NCBI GenBank assembly: GCA_900541035.1
Contig: UQIN01000014.1
Span: 3,540-67,539, forward strand
DNA length: 64,000 bases
Source of the DNA: an uncultured Collinsella sp.
GTDB lineage: Bacteria > Actinomycetota > Coriobacteriia > Coriobacteriales > Coriobacteriaceae
Direction: 5' to 3'
The notes under the pieces are model-generated. The model ran no database searches and was not told the origin of the DNA. It saw nothing but the letters and a program-made list of their open reading frames with translations. Below, in pieces: positions 24,726-33,874 of this stretch; within the stretch, counting starts at the first letter, position 1, and each line of letters begins with the position of its first letter. Both the position numbers and the translations under genes were made by a program.

Positions 24726-26237
24726 TTAGTAGCTATCGTACGAATAGTCGGTAGAATCGCTGGGCGTCTGACCGTCAGTTGCGGTATCTGCGCCATCCGT
24801 GGACTGGGCATCGGTACCGTCGGCGGTATCGGTACCATCGGTGGTGTCGGTACCATCAGAACTTTCACCATTCTCGGAATCAGTCGTCTCCTTCTTGGGA
24901 ACGGTGATCGTCACACGCGCCACGCCCGAGGTCTTGGTATCGTAACGAACCTTTTCACCGTTCTTGGTAACGGTGACATCGGAAGGCTTGGACGTGGTGA
25001 TCTCGATTGAGGACTCGGGCGTGTACTCCTGCTCAAAGGGGCCAGTCGCCTGAGCGCCATAGACCGACTTGCCGTCGACCTTGACCTCAATCCACGCGGT
25101 CTTTCCCTTGGCAACGGAGACCTTGACCTTCGTGACCTCGTTCTCTTCCTTCTTGGCCGTCGTCTTGGTAGCGTCCGAATCAGTCGACTCATCCGTCGCC
25201 TCATCGGTGTCTTCGTCCTCGTCGACCGTTTCGGTCTTCTTAGAAGACTTCTTAGTCGTCGTCTTGGTGGCAGTGGGCGTCTCGGGCGTGGTCTCGGGCG
25301 CCGAAGATGCGCAGCCGCGCAGAAACACCACGATGAGCACGATCAGCAGCAACGCCACGGCACCGATGCCGGCGTAGACGATACGCGGATCGAGCCCGTT
25401 GTTTTGAGGAGTACGGGATCCGCCGCGTCCACGACCGGAACTGTTGCGGCCGCCTCCCTGAGGCATACGACCGCGATTGCTATCGGGACGGCCGCGATAG
25501 CCACCCTGGCCCTGAAGGCTGCGCTGACCCGAGCGGGGCGCAAGCTCACCGCGGCCTTGATAGCCACGCTGGCCCGAACGCGGAGCCGAAGAGCGCTGAC
25601 CATACGGCTGTGATTGAGAGCGAAGACGCGGCGTCACCTGCGTGGTATCGGCATCCGCATAGCCACCGCGAGAGCGTCCGGTGGAGACACCACGGTGACC
25701 GCGATCGGAATAGCCGCCGTCGCCGTAGCCGACACGAGGGTCACGCGCCACGCCGCGGGCAGCGGGAAGTGCACGGTCCTCGGGCATCGGCGTACTGCGG
25801 AACCGGTCACGCTGTGAGCGAATCTCCTCTCCCGAACCCGTCTCAGTAATATAACCGGCCTGCTGAGGACGCTGTCCATAGCGGGTCGAACGACCGCCCT
25901 GAACCATCAGGAAGCGCCCGTTATCGACCGAGGAACGCGAATTGACGTAGCCGGCGGCGTCCTGAAAACGACCGCCCTGCTGCGACGTTTCGCGTTCGTA
26001 TGCCATCAGGTCGTCAAAGTAGGCATTGACGACCTCGCGCGGATTGAGGCCCAAAAAGCGAGCATAGCTCGAAATCATGCCCTGTGCATAGCCGCGCGGC
26101 GGCATCGAAGCAAAGTTACCGGTCTCGAAAAACTCGATGATCTGCGGCCTGATTTTGATGGTGTTGGCGACCTGCTGAATGGAAAGGCCCATTCGGCGAC
26201 GCTGCTCGAGCAGCATGTCACCAAAGCGTGCAGCCAT
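24726..26237 (-). CDS. RodZ-like helix-turn-helix membrane protein
   Basis: A 503-residue single-pass membrane protein. Residues 1-75 are an XRE-type helix-turn-helix (FGDMLLEQRRRMGLSIQQV, then GYAQGMISSYARFLGLNP), as in RodZ, which links MreB to the wall machinery. A long Arg/Gly/Ser/Gln-rich disordered stretch (about 85-275) precedes the helix IGAVALLLIVLIVVFL (about 285-305). Outside, a Lys/Thr/Glu-rich linker leads to a DUF4115-like beta domain (KVSVAKGKTAWIEVKVDGKS and on) and an Asp/Thr/Ser tail. Its ATG overlaps the ftsK stop by one base. The long Arg/Gly-rich region is unusual compared with classical RodZ. Confidence 0.8.
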   Translation of the reverse strand: MAARFGDMLLEQRRRMGLSIQQVANTIKIRPQIIEFFETGNFASMPPRGYAQGMISSYARFLGLNPREVVNAYFDDLMAYERETSQQGGRFQDAAGYVNSRSSVDNGRFLMVQGGRSTRYGQRPQQAGYITETGSGEEIRSQRDRFRSTPMPEDRALPAARGVARDPRVGYGDGGYSDRGHRGVSTGRSRGGYADADTTQVTPRLRSQSQPYGQRSSAPRSGQRGYQGRGELAPRSGQRSLQGQGGYRGRPDSNRGRMPQGGGRNSSGRGRGGSRTPQNNGLDPRIVYAGIGAVALLLIVLIVVFLRGCASSAPETTPETPTATKTTTKKSSKKTETVDEDEDTDEATDESTDSDATKTTAKKEENEVTKVKVSVAKGKTAWIEVKVDGKSVYGAQATGPFEQEYTPESSIEITTSKPSDVTVTKNGEKVRYDTKTSGVARVTITVPKKETTDSENGESSDGTDTTDGTDTADGTDAQSTDGADTATDGQTPSDSTDYSYDSY

Positions 26238-29017
26238 CAGAATCCTCCAAACTCACGATCTTCACGTGCCATCTCGGCGTCGACAGATTCCAGCGCGGCA
26301 AGCCCCTCCTCGTCCAACAGGACCTCGCGCGGCTTGGAACCGTCGGGCGGGCCGACGACACCCTTTTCTTCCAGCATGTCCATAATACGCCCGGCACGCG
26401 CATAGCCAACCTTCAGACGACGTTGCAGGCCAGATGTGGAGCCCAGCTGCGATTCCACCACAATATGGGCGGCTTCCCAAATGAGCGGATCATCGTCTTG
26501 CGGCTCAGCTACTCCGGTGCGGACAATGCCGCCGCCACCCACCATGGACATGGAAGCGGGCGCCACGGCAGACAGGATCTCCTCGTGGTAGTCGGGCTCG
26601 CTCTGCGACTTGACGAACTCGACAATCTCGTTGATTTCGTCATCCGAGACAAAGCATCCCTGGATACGGCGAGGCTTGCCCCAGTCGACCTTGGAGAACA
26701 GCATGTCGCCCAAACCGGTGAGCTTTTCGGCACCCATCTGGTCGATGATGACGCGCGAGTCGATGCCCGTGGCGACGTTAAAGGCGATGCGGTTGGTGAT
26801 GTTGGCCTTGATGAGGCCCGTCACCACGTTTGAGCTGGGACGCTGCGTGGCCACGATAAGATGAATACCGGCGGCACGGCCCAGCTGCGCAATACGCACA
26901 ATCGAGGCCTCGACATCCTTGCCGGCGACCATCATCAGGTCCGAAAGCTCGTCGATGATAATGACCAGATAGGGCATCTTTTGCGGCGGGTTGTCGTAAT
27001 GCTCAAACTCGCCGGCGGCCTGCTTTTCGTTGTAGGTCGAGATCTTACGCACGTTAAGGCGCTCGAAGACCTTCAGGCGACGCTCCATCTCGGACACGGC
27101 CCATTGCAGAGCGCTCGCGGCCTGCTTGGGCTCGGTCACCACGGGGACATAGAGATGCGGGAGACCGTTATAGCCCGCAAGCTCGACGCGCTTGGGGTCG
27201 ACCATGATCAGGCGAACGTCCTCGGGAAGGGCGCGCATGAGCAGGGTCGTGATGATGGAATTGATCATCACCGACTTACCAGAACCGGTCGTACCGGCAA
27301 TCAGCAGGTGGGGCATCTTGGCGAGGTCAGCGACAACCGGCGTGCCCTCGGCATCGCGGCCGATGGCGAGCTCGAGCGGACCGCCCTTAACATAGGGCAG
27401 CACGTCGCCCAGATTGACGTTTTGGCGCTTGCGATTGGGAATCTCGATGCCCACGAGCGAGGTGCCGGGGATCGGGGCAAAGATACGCACCGACTGGGCA
27501 GCGAGCGAAAGCGCGATATCGTCCTCGAGGCTCGAGATCTTACTCACGCGCTCGCCCTCACCGGGCTGCAGCTTAAAGGTCGTGACCGTTGGGCCGGCAA
27601 TCCAGCCGACGACGCGAGCGCTACGGCCAAACTCAAGCAAGGTGGACTGCAGTGACTCAGCGGTCTGCTCCAGCTCCTTGTCCGAAGACGCGGCAGAAGC
27701 CGACTGCGGGTTGGCATGAAGGATTTCGAGCGGCGGAAGCTTGAGACCGTCCTCTTCTTCGCCCTCGTTATCTGCGGCGCCGCCGTCCGCTCCCCCATCG
27801 CTAGCCGCAGCCGATTCGACAGCACTCGAGGCAGACGCATCGGCAACCTTGGGATGCTTCAAGAAGTCGGGGATCTGAGGTGCTGCCGAAACAGGATTCA
27901 CGGCAAACGGCGGCTCGGACTCGTCGATCTTATCGGGGTCGTCTTCCATCGAAAGCTGACCAGTTACCTGGTCGCGCTTTGCATGGCGGCGCGGCAGCAA
28001 AGTTGTCTTTGCGGTCTCAATCGGAGCCTCGTCATCCTCGTCATCGCCCTCGGTGAGCTCAATCTCGCTATCGGACCAAGACGGGTCGGGCTCGCTCGTG
28101 TTGAGTTTGGGCGTGGCCTTGCCCTTCTTACCATGACGACGCGGCAGCAGCGTCGTCTTAGCGCGCTCGGCCTCCACGGCATCGGATACGTCGACAAACG
28201 GATCCTCGTCCTCGTCGTCATCGTCCAAAACCGGGTCCACATCGTTGCCCATAACCGTGGTCACGGCAGCATCGGAGCCCTTTTGACGAAGAATGCTCAG
28301 GTGCGGACGGGCAACACCGGGCACCGACAGGGCTTCGTCGTCACCCCACGGGCTGGCGTTAACATCGGCACGACGGCGCTCGGCAAAATCGGCCGCACGG
28401 TCGCGAGCAGAGCGCAGCACGCCACCCACCGAAAAGCCGATGATGACAAAACCAACGACGGCCAGACCCAACAGGACCACCATCGCGATAGGCTTACCCA
28501 GGGCATTCTGCAGCGCACTCGCAATAAACGCACCGATGTAGCCACCCGAGGCGGACAGATTTTGCGGCGTGAACATAAGATCGCACGAGTCGCTCGTACC
28601 CGGCACCATCAGCGAAAGAATGGAGACGACGGCGATAAAGACCACGGCTCCGCCCGCGACCGAGCGAATGTTGAGCGGCGAGTCCTCGCCTAAAAAGAGC
28701 GTGGCGGCAAACAGCAAAATGACGATCGGCAGCACGTAGGCGCCCAGGCCAAAGCCAAGGTGGTAGAAACCGGCAACCGCAGCCGTAACGGGCGCAGTCG
28801 CCGGGGAAATCACGGCAATGAAGGACGCAATCGCCAAAACGGCGATGACCACGCCGGCGATATCGCGGTTGGCCGAGGGCTCGACCAAGGGCTCAAAATC
28901 ATCGAAGTCCGCCTCGTGGCCCTTATTGGCACGCAGATGGGAACCGGCACCCTTAGCAGATGCCGGTTGGTTATTGGCCTTATTTCCTTTGGCGTTTTGT
29001 GCAGATCCGCGCGCCAA
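26237..29017 (-). CDS. ftsK: DNA translocase FtsK/SpoIIIE
   Basis: A 926-residue DNA pump. Four N-terminal membrane helices (about 50-190) anchor it, an acidic linker with two TTLLPRRH repeats (about 280-420) follows, then the motor domain (about 455-820) with Walker A GTTGSGKSVMINS and Walker B VIIIDELSDLMM, and a C-terminal gamma winged helix (SQLGSTSGLQRRLKVGYARA) that reads KOPS. It moves chromosome ends across the septum. The start is TTG at 29017, well supported by GGAGG six bases upstream. It lies 1 base after rnj and overlaps the RodZ-like gene. Confidence 0.94.
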   Translation of the reverse strand: MARGSAQNAKGNKANNQPASAKGAGSHLRANKGHEADFDDFEPLVEPSANRDIAGVVIAVLAIASFIAVISPATAPVTAAVAGFYHLGFGLGAYVLPIVILLFAATLFLGEDSPLNIRSVAGGAVVFIAVVSILSLMVPGTSDSCDLMFTPQNLSASGGYIGAFIASALQNALGKPIAMVVLLGLAVVGFVIIGFSVGGVLRSARDRAADFAERRRADVNASPWGDDEALSVPGVARPHLSILRQKGSDAAVTTVMGNDVDPVLDDDDEDEDPFVDVSDAVEAERAKTTLLPRRHGKKGKATPKLNTSEPDPSWSDSEIELTEGDDEDDEAPIETAKTTLLPRRHAKRDQVTGQLSMEDDPDKIDESEPPFAVNPVSAAPQIPDFLKHPKVADASASSAVESAAASDGGADGGAADNEGEEEDGLKLPPLEILHANPQSASAASSDKELEQTAESLQSTLLEFGRSARVVGWIAGPTVTTFKLQPGEGERVSKISSLEDDIALSLAAQSVRIFAPIPGTSLVGIEIPNRKRQNVNLGDVLPYVKGGPLELAIGRDAEGTPVVADLAKMPHLLIAGTTGSGKSVMINSIITTLLMRALPEDVRLIMVDPKRVELAGYNGLPHLYVPVVTEPKQAASALQWAVSEMERRLKVFERLNVRKISTYNEKQAAGEFEHYDNPPQKMPYLVIIIDELSDLMMVAGKDVEASIVRIAQLGRAAGIHLIVATQRPSSNVVTGLIKANITNRIAFNVATGIDSRVIIDQMGAEKLTGLGDMLFSKVDWGKPRRIQGCFVSDDEINEIVEFVKSQSEPDYHEEILSAVAPASMSMVGGGGIVRTGVAEPQDDDPLIWEAAHIVVESQLGSTSGLQRRLKVGYARAGRIMDMLEEKGVVGPPDGSKPREVLLDEEGLAALESVDAEMAREDREFGGF

Positions 29018-29018
29018 A

Positions 29019-30689
29019 CTAAACCTCCATGACGACCGGGATGATCATCGGACGGGTGCGCGTACGGCTCCAGATAAAGTTGGAGAGCGAATCGCGCACG
29101 GCCTTGCGAATGGCATCGGAGCCGCTGCTCGTAAAGCTGAACTTGCCCTTCTCGATCGTCTTCATAATGGACGCGGAGGCATCCTCGGAAAACTGGTCGT
29201 CGATGGCAAACGAGACGCCGCGGCCCGAGAACTCGATGGCCTCGATCTTCTTGTGCTTGAGCGAGACGATGGCAACGGCCGTGACCATACCGTCGTTGGC
29301 GAGCTTCTGACGATCGCGCAGGACGATGGGGTCGGTATCACCGATACGCAGGCCGTCGACGTAGACGACGCCGGACTCGACGGGCGTACCGCGCTTGACG
29401 ATACCGCCGCGCATCTCGAGCATGTCGCCGTTATCGAGGATAAAGATATGATCGTCCTTGATGCCCATCTTGCGGGCCAGCTGGGCATGGGCGCGCAGAT
29501 GCACGGCCTCACCGTGAACCGGCATAAAGTAGGTGGGCTTGGCCATGGCCATCAGGAGCTTGAGCTCCTCCTGGCTACCGTGACCGGAGACGTGGACGAG
29601 AGCGCGGTTCTTATCCCACACGTCGCAGCCGAGCTTGGCCAGGCTGTTGACGACCTGCTGGACGGCCTTCTCGTTGCCAGGAACGGGAGTTGCCGAGAGG
29701 ATGACGGTATCGCCCTCGTGAATAGAGAGCGTCTTGTGCTCACCGTTGGCCATGCGGGACAGCGCCGACAGCGGCTCGCCCTGCGAACCGGTGCACATGA
29801 CGACGATCTTATCGTCAGGCAGGTTATCGATATCAAAGGCATCGATAATATCGGCATCGTCGATGTTGAGGTAGCCAAGCTCGCGCGCCACGCGGGTATT
29901 GGTGAGCATAGAGCGTCCGGTCACGACAACCTTGCGGCCGCACTTGCGGGCGGCGTCGCAGATCTGCTGCAGGCGATGGATATGGCTCGAGAACGACGCG
30001 ACGAACACGCGGCCCGGGGCGTTCTTGATGGCGTGCAGCAGGTTGGGACCGACCTCGGCCTCGGACTTGGTAAAGCCGGGAACCGTGGCATTAGTGGAAT
30101 CGGAAAGCAACAGGTCGATGCCCTGCTTGGCAAAGCGGCTGATAGCGGCATAGTCGGGCGTGACGCCGTCGATGGGCGTCTGGTCGAGCTTAAAGTCGCC
30201 GGTGTGCATAACGGTGCCCTGATTGGTGCGGATGAACACGCCCAGAGCGCCGGGGATGGAGTGCGTCATCGAGAAGAAGTCGAGTGAGATGCCGCCGAGG
30301 TTGACATGGCTGCCGCCCTTGACCTCGCGGAACTTGGGTGCGCGGATGCGGAACTCGGAAAGCTTGCCTTCGATAAAGCCAAGCGTCAGCTTGCTCGAGA
30401 AGATGGGCACCTTATTGTTGAGGTCCTGCAGCAGATACGGAAGCGAACCGGTGTGGTCCTCGTGGCCGTGGGTGACGACGATACCGCGGAGCTTCTCCTC
30501 GTTCTCCAGGACATAGGTGTAGTCAGGAAGCACCAGGTCGATACCGGGCTGGGAGTCATCCGGGAACATGAGGCCGGCGTCGACGAGCACCATGTCGTCG
30601 CCGCACTCGAAGACCGTCATGTTCTTGCCGATGCCGTCAAGGCCGCCGAGCGGGATGATCTTCAAGGGAGATGATTTTTTAGCTGCCAT
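29019..30689 (-). CDS. rnj: Ribonuclease J
   Basis: A 556-residue metallo-beta-lactamase/beta-CASP exo- and endoribonuclease for RNA maturation and decay. The zinc motif THGHEDHTGSLPYLL is at about residues 75-89, with further ligands in HTGDFKLD and the beta-CASP motifs (SDSTNA, CTGSQGEPLSAL, HVSGHGSQEEL). Its C-terminal domain (about 460-556) is present. The ATG at 30689 has AAAGGA about 15 bases upstream, further than usual. With rny at 17.7-19.3 kb, this window encodes both main RNA-decay enzymes of Gram-positive bacteria. Confidence 0.95.
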   Translation of the reverse strand: MAAKKSSPLKIIPLGGLDGIGKNMTVFECGDDMVLVDAGLMFPDDSQPGIDLVLPDYTYVLENEEKLRGIVVTHGHEDHTGSLPYLLQDLNNKVPIFSSKLTLGFIEGKLSEFRIRAPKFREVKGGSHVNLGGISLDFFSMTHSIPGALGVFIRTNQGTVMHTGDFKLDQTPIDGVTPDYAAISRFAKQGIDLLLSDSTNATVPGFTKSEAEVGPNLLHAIKNAPGRVFVASFSSHIHRLQQICDAARKCGRKVVVTGRSMLTNTRVARELGYLNIDDADIIDAFDIDNLPDDKIVVMCTGSQGEPLSALSRMANGEHKTLSIHEGDTVILSATPVPGNEKAVQQVVNSLAKLGCDVWDKNRALVHVSGHGSQEELKLLMAMAKPTYFMPVHGEAVHLRAHAQLARKMGIKDDHIFILDNGDMLEMRGGIVKRGTPVESGVVYVDGLRIGDTDPIVLRDRQKLANDGMVTAVAIVSLKHKKIEAIEFSGRGVSFAIDDQFSEDASASIMKTIEKGKFSFTSSGSDAIRKAVRDSLSNFIWSRTRTRPMIIPVVMEV

Positions 30690-31135
30690 AGGTTAGTGTG
30701 GTTTCCTTTCTTCGAAACGGGTCTGGAACAACCGACGGGGCGCTTCTGGCAAACCGACCGCCGGGAACGTACAAACATGCATCACTGAGTCGATGCAATA
30801 ACCACAGTATGATACCCATTTGCACAACAACAGACCACCCATGCATCAAAGCCCCATCTGAACCCGTCTATCCCGCCGGTCTGGGGCCATCGGGGCCGGG
30901 GCGGGTTAAGTTTGCTGCTCTACAGTCCTGCGCAAGACGGAAAGCACATTAAGTGCTTTCCTTTGCGTGCGGAACTCGCGACAAACTTAACCCCCGCCCT
31001 CAGCCCCGGAGACCCTCCCTGCCGTCACATTATTCAACCAGTTTTGCGGGCGTGCGCCGCTGCGCGGCTAGCCCGCGTGCTCCTCGGCGGGGTTGGTCTG
31101 ATGGATCTTGTTGAACTTCTTACTTTGGCTCAAAG
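30690..31135. other. Intergenic region with a nested hairpin element
   Basis: No gene or tRNA is seen between the rnj start and the terminator of the downstream phosphodiesterase. The middle is occupied by the 30896-31009 inverted repeat; the rnj promoter should lie within about 200 bases of 30689 but no clear consensus was found. Confidence 0.5.
30896..31009. repeat. Nested inverted repeat
   Basis: The outer arms (30896-30914 and 30982-31009) contain CCGG, GGCGGG and TTAAGTTTG with their complements and small bulges. Inside, GGAAAGCAC (30939-30947) pairs perfectly with 30953-30961 around ATTAA. The inner motif resembles the GGAAAGCGCA repeats at 44.2-44.5 kb. Confidence 0.55.
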
Positions 31136-31171
31136 AAAAACGGGAGATGCGTTGTGCATCCCCCGTTTTTG
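31136..31171 (-). terminator. Terminator after the phosphodiesterase gene
   Basis: AAAAACGGG...GATGC at the left pairs with GCATC...CCCGTTTTT at the right around GTTGT; on the minus strand it ends in TTTTTC seven bases past the stop. Confidence 0.85.
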
Positions 31172-31177
31172 TTGCGG

Positions 31178-31645
31178 TTAGTCTAGGTCAATAAACTTGG
31201 TGCTTATGATCTTGCCGTCTTTTACTAGCATTCTGGCCATGGTGGGGCCTCGGGTGCCTCTGGGGTAGCTGGCGCTGCCCGGGTTGAGGACTAAGCAACG
31301 GCCCACTTGGGCTTCTTTGGTTACGTGGGTGTGGCCGTTGATGGCTACGTCTACGGATCCCACCGGAAGGTCTTCGCGGTAGTGGGCTACGGCGAATTTG
31401 AGGCCTTCGTAGGTAAAGAGTGCAAGACGGTCTACATCGGGGCCGTAGTCGCGGTAGTAATCGTTGTTGCCCAGTACAGCCCGCACGGGGGCGATGGTAC
31501 ATAGGTGCTCGTAGTCCATCTCTGACGTGAGGTCTCCGGCGTGGATAATCAGGTCTGCGCCCTCAAGCTCATCCAGGAGCGCAGGCGAAAGATAGCCGTG
31601 GGTGTCCGAGATGATGTCGATGCGCTTGGCGCTTGCACTGTTCAT
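31178..31645 (-). CDS. YfcE/MJ0936-type metallophosphoesterase
   Basis: A 155-residue small calcineurin-like phosphoesterase. Metal-binding motifs are all present: ISDTHG near residue 12, IHAGDLTS, VLGNNDY and INGHTHV. Family members hydrolyse phosphodiesters in vitro; physiological substrates are unclear. ATG 31645 has GGAAGGGA upstream. It is a single-gene unit ending in a strong terminator. Confidence 0.85.
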   Translation of the reverse strand: MNSASAKRIDIISDTHGYLSPALLDELEGADLIIHAGDLTSEMDYEHLCTIAPVRAVLGNNDYYRDYGPDVDRLALFTYEGLKFAVAHYREDLPVGSVDVAINGHTHVTKEAQVGRCLVLNPGSASYPRGTRGPTMARMLVKDGKIISTKFIDLD

Positions 31646-31685
31646 GGGATCCCTTCCGCAAAAAACGATTCGGCAGATACATACA

Positions 31686-31735
31686 AAAAAGGCCCCACGG
31701 CTCCGCAGACGATGGGTCTACAGGGCTGCGGGGCC
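31686..31735 (-). terminator. Terminator after LytTR regulator 1
   Basis: GGCCCC and GGGGCC close an imperfect stem (31691-31735). On the minus strand it ends in GGGGCCTTTTTTGT, just past the response regulator stop. Confidence 0.8.
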
Positions 31736-31741
31736 AGTGTG

Positions 31742-32458
31742 CTAGAGACTCAGGGCCTTCTTGAGCGGCACGACGCGGCGGCGCGAAACCGGCACGCGTT
31801 CGTCGACGCCCGTAATGCCCAGCTGGATGGCGCCCGAGGGCACCGTCTCGACGTCCGTAACGCACGCCAAGTTGACGATATAGCGGCGGTGAACACGGAA
31901 GAAGCCAAAATCGCAGAGCTTAGCCTCAAACTGCGCCAGCGAGGTCGTCGACAAAAAGCGATCATCGACGGTATAGATGCAGGAGTAATCGTCCTTGGCC
32001 ATGATAAAGCGAATGTCGTCCACGGGAATGAGCACCTTGCGGCCGCCCTTTTCCACCGGGATACGCTCGATGGTCACCTTGCTGTCCGTAACCGGCTTGG
32101 TGCGTTGCATGACCTTCTCGATCGCGCGATCCAAGCGAGCTTCCTCGACCGGCTTCATCAGATAATCGACGGCATCCACGTCGAATGCCTCGACCGCATG
32201 GTCACTATACGCAGTCACAAACACGATCGCCGGCGGATTTTTGAGCTTATGCAGCGCCTCGGCAAGTTGCAGGCCCGAGGCACCGGGCATCGAGATATCG
32301 AGAAACACGACATCCACGCGACTTTCCATAAGCATCTCGATGGCGGAGCGGACGCTCGACGCCTCCGTGATCGTGCCGATCTTGCCCGTTTGCTCGAGCA
32401 GGAAGCGAAGCTCCGAGCGAGCCGGCGCCTCATCATCCACAATCATCGCACGCAGCAT
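31742..32458 (-). CDS. LytTR-type response regulator 1
   Basis: A 238-residue response regulator. The receiver domain (about 1-120) shows IVDDE, the phospho-acceptor Asp in VVFLDISMPG, Thr/Ser in VFVTAYSD and Lys in DYLMKPVEEA. The LytTR DNA-binding domain (about 135-238) includes IRFIMAKDDYSCIYT and FRVHRRYIVNL. It is paired with the upstream LytS-like kinase (72-base gap); paralogous with the pair at 37.6-39.8 kb. LytTR systems commonly control cell-wall or peptide-uptake genes. Start 32458 (MLRAMIVDDE) is preferred over the TTG at 32479. Confidence 0.9.
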   Translation of the reverse strand: MLRAMIVDDEAPARSELRFLLEQTGKIGTITEASSVRSAIEMLMESRVDVVFLDISMPGASGLQLAEALHKLKNPPAIVFVTAYSDHAVEAFDVDAVDYLMKPVEEARLDRAIEKVMQRTKPVTDSKVTIERIPVEKGGRKVLIPVDDIRFIMAKDDYSCIYTVDDRFLSTTSLAQFEAKLCDFGFFRVHRRYIVNLACVTDVETVPSGAIQLGITGVDERVPVSRRRVVPLKKALSL

Positions 32459-32530
32459 AGGGATAAAACCTTTCGTCAACTAACTACGCCGGGCATCCGT
32501 CGCATGACGTTGAGCCCGTAGCCTTTTATT

Positions 32531-33874
32531 TTACTCTTGAATGTCGAAGATGCTCTCTGACAAATCAAGATGAAGGAGCACTTTGGTGCCCTTGCCCGGC
32601 GCCGATTCGACACGCGTATAGGAGTGCGGCCCATAAAAGCGATGGATGCGCTCCGAAATATTGTGCATGGCCACACCGGCGCCGCCACCCTGGGGAGAGC
32701 TGGCGTCGGGGCGAGCGGAGCGCTCATCAAACAGCCTGGCGGCGGTGCCCTCGTCCATGCCCACGCCGTTGTCGGCCACGGCAATCAGGATTGCGTCGTC
32801 GCCGTCTTGATGGACGGTCACATCGATCTGCAGGGCATCGCCATCGCCCATGCCATGCCGCACGGCGTTCTCGACAATGGGCTGGATTACAAAGGCCGGG
32901 ACCAACGTGTCCTCGACATCCTCGGAGACATCGAAGGTCGCCAGTACGCGGTCCTCGCCAAAGCGCGCCTTCTCAAACGTCAGGTAGCGCTTGGTCTGGG
33001 CAACCTCGCGCGAGACCGGGATAAGCGACCCCGAGTTGTCGAGCGTGGCGCGATAGAACGAGGAGAACTCGCGCAGCAGCTCGCGGGCGCGCAGCGGGTC
33101 GGTACGCGTAAACGACGCGATGGTGTTGAGCGTGTTAAACAGAAAGTGCGGATTGATCTGCGCTTGCAGGGCACGAACCTCGGCACGGGCCGTGAGCTCC
33201 TTTTGCACCTCGAGCTCGTGGATGGCGAGCTGCGTGGACAGGATCTCGGCAAAGCCCGAGGCAAGCGCGTACTGAGTGCGGTCGACGGCGCGCGGGGTCT
33301 TGTAGTAGAACTTGAGCGTACCGACGGTACGGTCGCCCACCTTGATGGGCGCGATGATACCGGCGGGAACCTGGTTGTGCGAGCCATCCGAACCCACCAC
33401 GTCCACCACACGGTTGAACGACTGGACGATACCGTGCTCGATGACGTAGCGCGTGGCAAGTGTGTGGATGGGCGAATCGGGCAGCAGCTTTTCCTCAAAC
33501 TCGCCCGCGCAGGCCAGCACGTTGCTCTCGTCGGTGATGGCAACCGTCATGGCACGCGTCTCGGGCAAAATGCGCTGGCACACCAGACGCGCCGACTCCT
33601 GCGTCAGACCGCCTTTGATGTCCTCGAGCATGGCAGAGGCCACCGAGAGTGTCTCTTCGGTGTACTGCGAACGCACCGAATCGGGATTGAGCGTCAAATA
33701 GATAAAAATGCACAGAAAGATGCACAGCAGTGCGCAGGCGACCACGGTCGCGATCGGCTCGATTCCAGTCGCCAGGGCAAAAATAAAGTACACCAGCACG
33801 CAAATGGCGCAGACAACGGCGATCACGCGAAAGATAGATATTGAGTTATCGCGCTGGGCGCGGCGGTCGATCAT
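32531..33874 (-). CDS. LytS-like sensor histidine kinase 1
   Basis: A 447-residue membrane kinase. Two N-terminal helices (about 13-60) are followed by a GAF-like sensory region (about 80-225), the His_kinase domain with the phospho-acceptor His in QINPHFLFNTLNTIASF (about 243), and the ATPase domain (FVIQPIVENAVRHGMGDG; DNGVGMDEG). It lacks the 5TM-LYT sensor of true LytS; the short two-helix anchor resembles YehU/Coriobacteria-type kinases. Its ATG overlaps the stop of the glycosyltransferase gene (ATGA), so all three genes form one operon. Confidence 0.88.
   Translation of the reverse strand: MIDRRAQRDNSISIFRVIAVVCAICVLVYFIFALATGIEPIATVVACALLCIFLCIFIYLTLNPDSVRSQYTEETLSVASAMLEDIKGGLTQESARLVCQRILPETRAMTVAITDESNVLACAGEFEEKLLPDSPIHTLATRYVIEHGIVQSFNRVVDVVGSDGSHNQVPAGIIAPIKVGDRTVGTLKFYYKTPRAVDRTQYALASGFAEILSTQLAIHELEVQKELTARAEVRALQAQINPHFLFNTLNTIASFTRTDPLRARELLREFSSFYRATLDNSGSLIPVSREVAQTKRYLTFEKARFGEDRVLATFDVSEDVEDTLVPAFVIQPIVENAVRHGMGDGDALQIDVTVHQDGDDAILIAVADNGVGMDEGTAARLFDERSARPDASSPQGGGAGVAMHNISERIHRFYGPHSYTRVESAPGKGTKVLLHLDLSESIFDIQE

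Noticed and set aside
21688..24729. A 1013-codon plus-strand open frame
   Set aside because: It runs antisense across cinA, pgsA, rimO and yajQ, all firmly identified on the minus strand, and crosses gene boundaries.
30690..31135. tRNA or other structured RNA upstream of rnj
   Set aside because: The hairpins do not form a cloverleaf and no TPsiC-like sequence or CCA end is found.
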